The notes below the pieces were generated by a model. That model saw only the letters and a program-made list of their open reading frames with translations, did not search any database and was not told the origin of the DNA. This document shows positions 5,425 to 10,760 of a stretch of DNA of 10,760 bases, piece by piece; position 1 is the first letter of the stretch; every line of letters starts with the position of its first letter. The DNA is from an uncultured Bacteroidales bacterium (lineage in GTDB: Bacteria; Bacteroidota; Bacteroidia; Bacteroidales; F082). The position numbers and the translations under genes were made by a program. The stretch lies in NCBI GenBank assembly GCA_937902805.1, contig CALEMB010000076.1:1-10760 (forward strand), read 5' to 3'.

Positions 5425-7992
5425 ATGAGAAACTATATCATTACTTTGCTGGCACTCGCACTGACGAGTGTCACCGTGCAGGCGCGTCCTGTCGACCATG
5501 AAACTGCAAAACGTTTGGGTCATTCTTTTGTGACTTCCACATTTGAACAAACTCGACAAAGTTCCGATTTGAACCTTGTGTATACGGCCTTCACTGAAAG
5601 GGGAGAGGCTTGCTATTATATTTACAATGTGGGCAACACGGGCTTCGTCATCATGGCTGCCGACGACCATTATCGTCCTGTCATCGGTTATTCAGATAAA
5701 GGAAACTTCGACATCAACGATATGGCTCCGGCTTTGGCCGATTATCTCGAGGTTGTTCGCCGAGGCGTGATAGAGGCCGCTCAGGCTCCTTCGGCAACGG
5801 TTTCGGTGGCTGCTGACTGGGACATGCTTGAGAAGAACGGTTGCCTCGTGTCGCGTCACGGGGGCAGAGAAGATGAATACCTTGTGCAAACCACATGGAA
5901 CCAGAATTATCCTTACAATTATTATTGCCCCGTTGGTGATGGCAGCGGTCCTGGTGGCCACTGCTATGCAGGTTGTGTGGCTACTGCAGCCGCCCAATTG
6001 ATGAGGTATTGGAACCATCCTTTGCAAGGCCAAGGGAACCATACCTATATCCCCGAGGATCATCCGGAATATGGTCCTTTGACCGTCGATTTTGGTGCAG
6101 CCACATACGACTGGGACAATATGCCTAATTCTATTTCGACGAACTCTCCAATAGAACAAATCGAGGCTGTGGCACAGTTGATTTATCATGCTGGCGTCAG
6201 TGTTGACATGAACTACCGTCCTACAAGTAGCGGTGCGTATACTAGTGTGCTTTGCGATGTTATGCCGCTTCATTTCTACTATACGGAAAGTATGGTCAAT
6301 TTGGCCCGTGAGGATTATACCCATAAGGGATATATGCAGCTGATTATTGATGCCATCGATATGAACTGGCCTATGGTGCATCGCGGCGGCGGACATGCAT
6401 ACGTGCTTGACGGCTACAACGACAACGATATGGTGCATTTCAACTGGGGCTGGAGCGGCAGCAATGACGGTTTTTTCAATGTCGACGACCACGACTATTC
6501 AGATGGAGAAAGCGTCATCTACAATTATGTGCCTGCTGAGATTTATTCCGCCACGCCTAACGAGCCTACCGATCTCACCGCTGTGGCTTCGGAAGAAGGC
6601 CTGCTGGCAGTCACCCTCTCTTGGACCAACCCAACGCTTACCATGGACGAAGAGCCTTTAACCGCCATCGACCAAATCGTGGTGGAGCGCAATGGCCATA
6701 TTGTGTATGTGGAAGACAACGTGGCCCCTGGTGCGGTGATGAGCATCGTGGATGAGACCGTTCCTTACATTGATGCTTTCGATTATGCGGTTTACGCTGT
6801 CACAGACGGCCATCATGGTGCTTTGGCTCGTGTGGGGAATGTGTTTGTCGGCCCCACATGTGAATGGAAAATTATTGGCCAGTCCAACAATTTCCAAGGC
6901 TGGAAAGGTGGCTATGTATCGCTCTATAGCGCTACGGGAAAGGAAATCCAAAGGTTCACCGTCTCCAATTCTACTCCTGCTACGGTCAACATCCCCGTAC
7001 CTGTTGGCAGGGGAAGTTTCGGCTGGAGCACTCCAGTGGGCACCATAAGTAATATATCGTTGATTATCAGAGACTCGGAAAGCAACGCTGTTTTTACCTA
7101 TCAAGGCAACTCGTCAGGTTTGGCTGCGGGCACTATTCTTGCATTCAACAACGGCTGCGGCGAAGAGAATCCTACACAGGCACCATACGATTTGAGTGCT
7201 GAGCTGGTGGATGACGATGCAGTACTTACTTGGGAAGCCGATTTTAACCCCTTGCATGGTTTTATCATCTATCGCGACGGGCATATTTATACTATGGTGT
7301 TGGATGGTACCGCCCGTACATTCACGGACATGGGCATTGACGTGGGACATTGCTACACCGTTTCCGCCCTTGAAGCCGGTGGTGAGTCGCCGAGTTCCAA
7401 CGAAACCTGTGCTTCTGCGGGCAATTGCATGGGTGCCACCAACTTCGACTTCGAGTATGTCGGACAAAATTACAAAATCAAGCTGAAGTGGGAGAGACCT
7501 GAAATCAGCGATGGACTGACAGGCTACTACTTGTATCGTAGGCAAGGGGAGGAGGGCGACTACGTAAGAATCAAGCCGCTCGGTGCTTCGGCGACTTCAT
7601 ACACGGATAACTCAGCCAATGAAGAAGGGATTTATTACTATAGGCTTTATGCCTACTATCGCGACATTGACTGCATGTCGGCTCCTGCTACAGCAAAAGA
7701 CGATCCGAACCAATTCTTCCTGAGGGTATATTACTCAACGGATGATGTCGCAGAACAAGATATGGTCTTTGTCAATGTCTTCCCCAATCCTGCCGACCAA
7801 AGCATTAATGTCGAAGCGGAAGGCATGACTCATGTGGCAATTTACAACATACTCGGACAGCAGGTCTTTGCATCCGAATGTAACGGTAATGAATTGAATG
7901 TCAGTGTCTCTGGTTGGAGCGAAGGCGTTTATATGATGAAGGTGCAAACGACGGAAGGCATCTTGTCACGATGTGTTAGCGTCGTTCATTAA
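5425..7992 (+). CDS. Peptidase P2: secreted family C10 cysteine peptidase with T9SS sorting domain
   Basis: The product has 855 residues. A signal peptide with a VQA cleavage site (1-20) leads into a Spi-type prodomain (21-135; YIYNVGNTGFVIMAADD at 65-81). The C10 domain (about 150-370) has Q160 (WNQ), nucleophile C184 (YAGCVATAAAQLMRYWN), H324 (GGGHAY) and N340-W341 in NWGW, so the catalytic set is complete. Downstream lie an FnIII-like domain (380-476), the Cys-bounded module (479-578), two FnIII-like domains (585-665 and 669-775) and a T9SS type A sorting domain (785-855, VFPNPADQ onward). The mature enzyme is expected outside the outer membrane, released or surface-attached. The protein is closest to P3 within the window, sharing YKIKLKWE, YTDNSAN and DPNQF blocks in the last FnIII-like domain. 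It has its own -7 element, so it may be expressed independently of P1. No terminator is evident between P2 and P3, so part of P3 transcription could come from here. Confidence 0.92.
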   Translation: MRNYIITLLALALTSVTVQARPVDHETAKRLGHSFVTSTFEQTRQSSDLNLVYTAFTERGEACYYIYNVGNTGFVIMAADDHYRPVIGYSDKGNFDINDMAPALADYLEVVRRGVIEAAQAPSATVSVAADWDMLEKNGCLVSRHGGREDEYLVQTTWNQNYPYNYYCPVGDGSGPGGHCYAGCVATAAAQLMRYWNHPLQGQGNHTYIPEDHPEYGPLTVDFGAATYDWDNMPNSISTNSPIEQIEAVAQLIYHAGVSVDMNYRPTSSGAYTSVLCDVMPLHFYYTESMVNLAREDYTHKGYMQLIIDAIDMNWPMVHRGGGHAYVLDGYNDNDMVHFNWGWSGSNDGFFNVDDHDYSDGESVIYNYVPAEIYSATPNEPTDLTAVASEEGLLAVTLSWTNPTLTMDEEPLTAIDQIVVERNGHIVYVEDNVAPGAVMSIVDETVPYIDAFDYAVYAVTDGHHGALARVGNVFVGPTCEWKIIGQSNNFQGWKGGYVSLYSATGKEIQRFTVSNSTPATVNIPVPVGRGSFGWSTPVGTISNISLIIRDSESNAVFTYQGNSSGLAAGTILAFNNGCGEENPTQAPYDLSAELVDDDAVLTWEADFNPLHGFIIYRDGHIYTMVLDGTARTFTDMGIDVGHCYTVSALEAGGESPSSNETCASAGNCMGATNFDFEYVGQNYKIKLKWERPEISDGLTGYYLYRRQGEEGDYVRIKPLGASATSYTDNSANEEGIYYYRLYAYYRDIDCMSAPATAKDDPNQFFLRVYYSTDDVAEQDMVFVNVFPNPADQSINVEAEGMTHVAIYNILGQQVFASECNGNELNVSVSGWSEGVYMMKVQTTEGILSRCVSVVH

Positions 7993-8021
7993 TGAAGTTT
8001 TTCGACAATATGCCATTTTGA

Positions 8022-8054
8022 TTTGCAACGTTTTGAAAAAAATATCTATATTTG
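8022..8054 (+). promoter_or_regulatory. Bacteroidota promoter for peptidase P3
   Basis: TTTG (8022-8025) and TATATTTG (8047-8054) are separated by 21 bases, matching the -33/-7 layout. Because the upstream in-frame TTG at 8023 lies within the -33 element, a transcript from this promoter could not include that codon. This supports ATG 8092 as the start. Confidence 0.7.
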
Positions 8055-8091
8055 TCGCCTTAATTCAGAATCTAAACTAATAACTACAACA

Positions 8092-10695
8092 ATGAAAAAG
8101 TATTTCTTGAGTATGCTGGCCTTGGCACTGGGCATCGGAATGGCGCAAGCCGGCCCGGTCAGTGTGAGCCAAGCCAAGTATGTCGGACAACAGTTTGTCC
8201 AGGCCAATTTTGAAGAGACAAGACAAAGTGCAGAACTTACTCTTGTCTATACGGGCACTTCCACAAGAGGTGATGTCGGTTACTATGTCTTCAATGTCGG
8301 CAGCGACGGTTTCGTCATCGTTTCTGGCGATGACAATTTCCGTCCTCTCATTGCCTATTCGGAAGAAGGCAACTATGATCTCAACAATCCTACGTCTGCT
8401 TACTACCTGAATGCCATTGCTGAATACAGAAGCAGTATCAATAATGTCATTGATCCTTTGGTACCTGTCGAATGGGAAAGTGTGAGAAACACGGGTAGAT
8501 TGATTTCGCGCAATGGCGGAAGAAGTGTTCCTTACTTAGTTCAAACCAAGTGGGACCAAACTCCTGGCCCTTATAACAGCATGTGTCCTGCCGACTCCCA
8601 GAGTCCTAATGCTGGTTATCATGCCTATACGGGATGCGTGGCAACGGCTATGTCGCAAATTATGAAATATTGGAATTATCCTGCACAAGGCCAAGGAAGT
8701 AATTCGTACATCCATCCCAAGTATGGTTTGATTAGCGCTAATTTCGGTAATACGACCTATGATTGGGACAATATGTTGAATTCGTATTCTTCTGGCAATT
8801 ACACTCCCGAACAAGGCAATGCCGTTGCCACGATTTGTTTCCATTGTGGAGTCGCCGTTAACATGGATTACGGTGGCGACGTGGAACAGGGTAGTGGTGC
8901 CAATACTGCAAATGTCCCTAGTGCAATTTCTAATTATTTCCGTTATTCATCCACCGCATACGTGGTCAACAAGCCGTCTACCAATAGCGCTTGGGAAAAC
9001 TTGCTGAAGGAACAGCTCGATCTTGGCTGGCCAGTGTTGTATTCTGGCACGGAAGCCGATGCCCCTTACGGTCATGCTTTCATTTGTGATGGTTACAATG
9101 ACGACAATATGTTCCATATCAACTGGGGATGGGGCGGATCAAACAACAATTATTTCCTGATTGAAGACATTGAGTATTCGACCAATGTCCGTGGTGTGTT
9201 GAACTTTGTTCCTTCCGATGTCTACAACAACACTGCCCAGGCTCCTATCAACTTCACCGTGACTCCTAATCCCGACAATGCATTGAGCGCCACGCTGAGC
9301 TGGAGGAACCCTTCCAAGAACTTGAGCAACGTCAACCTCACTTCCATCGACCGCATCATCGTTACCCGTGACGGTGAGGTGGTGTACACCGAAGACAATG
9401 TCACTCCTGGTGCCGACATGACTGCCGTCGACAATAGTGTTCCGCGTTACGATGCCTTCAACTACTGCGTTTATGCTGTCGTGAATGGTGCTCATGGTAA
9501 GATCGCCTACAAGAACAGGGTTTGTTTTGGCCCCACTTGCAATTGGACCCTCAACATCACCCAAGCTACTTCCATGAGTGGCTTCAATGGTGGTGCGATC
9601 CATATCTTCAATTCATGCGGCACGGAGTTCTCTTCCGTGACGACCACTACCTCTGGTGTCCAGTCGATTCCGATCGACATGCCTCTGGGCAATATCACTT
9701 TGAGCTGGACAGCTCCCACTTCGGGCTCGGCCTTCAACATGGGCTTTACTCTTAAGGATTCCGAAAACCAAGTGATTTACTCCTATAGTGGTAGCTCAAA
9801 CGATATGCCCGTGGGTGTCTTCCATCAAGGCAACAACAGCTGCGGCGGCGAGGCCCCTGAAGGTGTCGCTACCAACTGCGTCGCTCTTGTTGACGAGGAG
9901 AACCCGAACACCATCCATGTGTCGTGGGATCCTATCGATGGCGTCAGTGGCTACGGCTATGCCGTTTATAGAGACGGAATGATGCATCGCTTGGTGCCTG
10001 AAGGCACTGCATTCGTGGATGAGAACGTGCCTCAGGGTGGCCACTGCTACTATGTCGGTTATCTGGGCGAAGGTGGTGAAAACGGCCTCTATTCCAACGA
10101 GTCATGTGCAACCGCAGGTTCTGACTGCTTGTCCGCTACCAACCTGGACTATGAATACACGGGCAGTGCCTATAAGATTAAGTTGAAATGGGAGAAGCCA
10201 GTACCTGCAACAGGCTTGTCAGGCTATTATCTGTTTAGAAGAGTTGGCGAAGACGGCGAATATACCAGAATCAAGGTACTTGGTGCCAATGCCACTAACT
10301 ATACCGACAATTCCGCCAACCAAGATGGTGTCTATTATTATTACAAGCTTTACTCCGTCTACAGCTCCATCGACTGCACCTCGGCTCCTGCCAACTGGAT
10401 TGGCGACCCGAACCAGTTCTATCTGAGAGTCCTGTATTCCACCGATGGTGTTGACGAAATGGAAGCCAATGACGTGGCTCTGTTCCCGAATCCTACCACC
10501 GACCGCTTCACCGTGGAAGCCGAAGGCCTGAGCCATGTGACGGTCTTCAACGCCCTTGGTCAGAAGGTTTATGATATGGAATGCCACAGTGAATCCGTCG
10601 ACATCAACCTCAACAATGTTGAGACGGGTGTCTACATGGTGCGCATCGCCACCGCCAAAGGTATGGCTACGAAGCGTGTCACCGTTATCAAGTAA
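8092..10695 (+). CDS. Peptidase P3: secreted family C10 cysteine peptidase with T9SS sorting domain
   Basis: The product has 867 residues from ATG 8092. The open frame reaches TTG 8023, but that codon is inside the promoter, and MKKYFLSMLALALGIGMAQA is a canonical signal peptide with an AQA cleavage site. The Spi-type prodomain spans about 21-135 (YYVFNVGSDGFVIVSGDD at 64-81). The C10 domain (about 146-373) keeps Q156 (WDQ), nucleophile C182 (TGCVATAMSQIMKYWNYP, the closest of the three to SpeB), H328 (YGHAF) and N344-W345 in NWGW. Spacing C-H is 146, slightly longer than in P1 and P2 because of extra residues (EADAP) before the His. An FnIII-like domain (384-480), the Cys-bounded module (483-584), two FnIII-like domains (590-679 and 681-785) and the T9SS type A sorting domain (797-867, LFPNPTTD to the C-terminus) follow. 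It should be a secreted zymogen peptidase acting on extracellular proteins. Different substrate preference from P1 and P2 is plausible but is not shown by the sequence. Confidence 0.92.
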   Translation: MKKYFLSMLALALGIGMAQAGPVSVSQAKYVGQQFVQANFEETRQSAELTLVYTGTSTRGDVGYYVFNVGSDGFVIVSGDDNFRPLIAYSEEGNYDLNNPTSAYYLNAIAEYRSSINNVIDPLVPVEWESVRNTGRLISRNGGRSVPYLVQTKWDQTPGPYNSMCPADSQSPNAGYHAYTGCVATAMSQIMKYWNYPAQGQGSNSYIHPKYGLISANFGNTTYDWDNMLNSYSSGNYTPEQGNAVATICFHCGVAVNMDYGGDVEQGSGANTANVPSAISNYFRYSSTAYVVNKPSTNSAWENLLKEQLDLGWPVLYSGTEADAPYGHAFICDGYNDDNMFHINWGWGGSNNNYFLIEDIEYSTNVRGVLNFVPSDVYNNTAQAPINFTVTPNPDNALSATLSWRNPSKNLSNVNLTSIDRIIVTRDGEVVYTEDNVTPGADMTAVDNSVPRYDAFNYCVYAVVNGAHGKIAYKNRVCFGPTCNWTLNITQATSMSGFNGGAIHIFNSCGTEFSSVTTTTSGVQSIPIDMPLGNITLSWTAPTSGSAFNMGFTLKDSENQVIYSYSGSSNDMPVGVFHQGNNSCGGEAPEGVATNCVALVDEENPNTIHVSWDPIDGVSGYGYAVYRDGMMHRLVPEGTAFVDENVPQGGHCYYVGYLGEGGENGLYSNESCATAGSDCLSATNLDYEYTGSAYKIKLKWEKPVPATGLSGYYLFRRVGEDGEYTRIKVLGANATNYTDNSANQDGVYYYYKLYSVYSSIDCTSAPANWIGDPNQFYLRVLYSTDGVDEMEANDVALFPNPTTDRFTVEAEGLSHVTVFNALGQKVYDMECHSESVDINLNNVETGVYMVRIATAKGMATKRVTVIK

Positions 10696-10760
10696 GTCGT
10701 AAGACTGACTAGTCCTAAATAACCGTTACAGGTTTTACAGGGCAAAAATAGTAAATCTCA
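10696..10760. other. Non-coding right edge after P3
   Basis: These 65 bases hold no convincing gene or promoter. There is an AGTC-GTAA-GACT inverted repeat (10695-10706), an adjacent 8-bp palindrome GACTAGTC (10707-10714) and a direct repeat TTACAGG (10726-10732 and 10735-10741). None has a T-run, so no terminator can be called. The P3 terminator or the next promoter may lie just outside the window. Confidence 0.4.

Larger units (their letters stand above)
3061..10695 (+). repeat. Tandem array of three paralogous C10 peptidase genes
   Basis: Three head-to-tail genes encode the same domain order and align from signal peptide to sorting domain. The intergenic gaps are 87 and 99 bases. The copies are clearly diverged at DNA level, with synonymous differences even in conserved motifs such as NWGW and YKIKLKWE, so this is an old duplication and not a recent or assembly-induced repeat. 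P2 and P3 share an extra FnIII-like domain and many blocks, suggesting P1 branched first or lost the domain. Confidence 0.85.

Noticed and set aside
5692..6492. Minus-strand open frame of 266 codons inside P2
   Set aside because: It is antisense to the C10 prodomain and catalytic domain, which are clearly coding. The predicted product is a His/Ile/Val-rich shadow without motifs.
7993..8091. Terminator between P2 and P3
   Set aside because: No stem of useful length with a T-run is visible in this gap; only the P3 promoter elements are supported.
9139..9603. Minus-strand open frame of 154 codons inside P3
   Set aside because: It is antisense to well-supported P3 coding sequence and has no features of its own.
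3061..10695. Recent duplication or assembly duplication of the peptidase genes
   Set aside because: The three genes differ throughout at DNA level, including synonymous positions of conserved motifs, and P1 has a different domain count.
10695..10714. Terminator for P3
   Set aside because: The AGTC/GACT stem is only 4 bp and is not followed by a T-run.

Overview
The window looks like a chromosomal segment of a Bacteroidota bacterium, most likely a T9SS-bearing member of the Bacteroidales (Prevotella/Porphyromonas-like gut, rumen or oral lineages). Three things point there. The promoters are of the Bacteroidota type: a TAnnTTTG -7 element, with the exact 11-mer TATCTTTGCAC occurring three times just upstream of genes. 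The leaders are A/T-rich and lack Shine-Dalgarno sequences. Three large secreted proteins end in type IX secretion (Por) sorting domains. All genes are on the + strand. The species cannot be named from the sequence alone.

Layout. Bases 3-89 hold the last 28 codons of a gene entering from the left; its C-terminus is a hydrophobic stretch followed by a basic cluster. An intergenic region (90-290) carries a hairpin and a good promoter for a 436-residue P-loop ATPase of the archaeal-ATPase/DUF234 family (291-1601), whose C-terminal domain carries PD-(D/E)XK-like residues. A strong terminator (1664-1691) is followed two bases later by the -7 element of the next gene (1728-2990). That gene encodes a conserved exported Bacteroidota protein, often labelled 'asparagine synthetase B' although it has no asparagine synthetase motif. 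It looks more like a class I glutamine-amidotransferase-like fold.

The main content is a tandem array of three paralogous secreted cysteine peptidases of family C10 (streptopain/SpeB, interpain family): P1 at 3061-5337, P2 at 5425-7992 and P3 at 8092-10695. Each has a signal peptide, a Spi-type inhibitory prodomain, a C10 catalytic domain with Gln, Cys, His and NWGW active-site residues intact, a fibronectin-III-like domain, a Cys-bounded beta-rich module of about 100 residues that I cannot assign to a family, further FnIII-like domain(s), and a T9SS type A sorting domain. Each also has its own -7 element, so the three can be transcribed separately. P2 and P3 share an extra FnIII-like domain that P1 lacks. 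The likely common role is extracellular or surface-attached proteolysis, for nutrient acquisition or for acting on host or competitor proteins.

Two probable start corrections matter. The open frames of P1 and P3 extend upstream to TTG codons (3043 and 8023). The P3 TTG lies inside the -33 promoter element, and the P1 TTG lies inside a perfect 16-bp palindrome in the leader. The ATG codons at 3061 and 8092 give canonical signal peptides. I see no tRNA, rRNA, CRISPR or insertion sequence.
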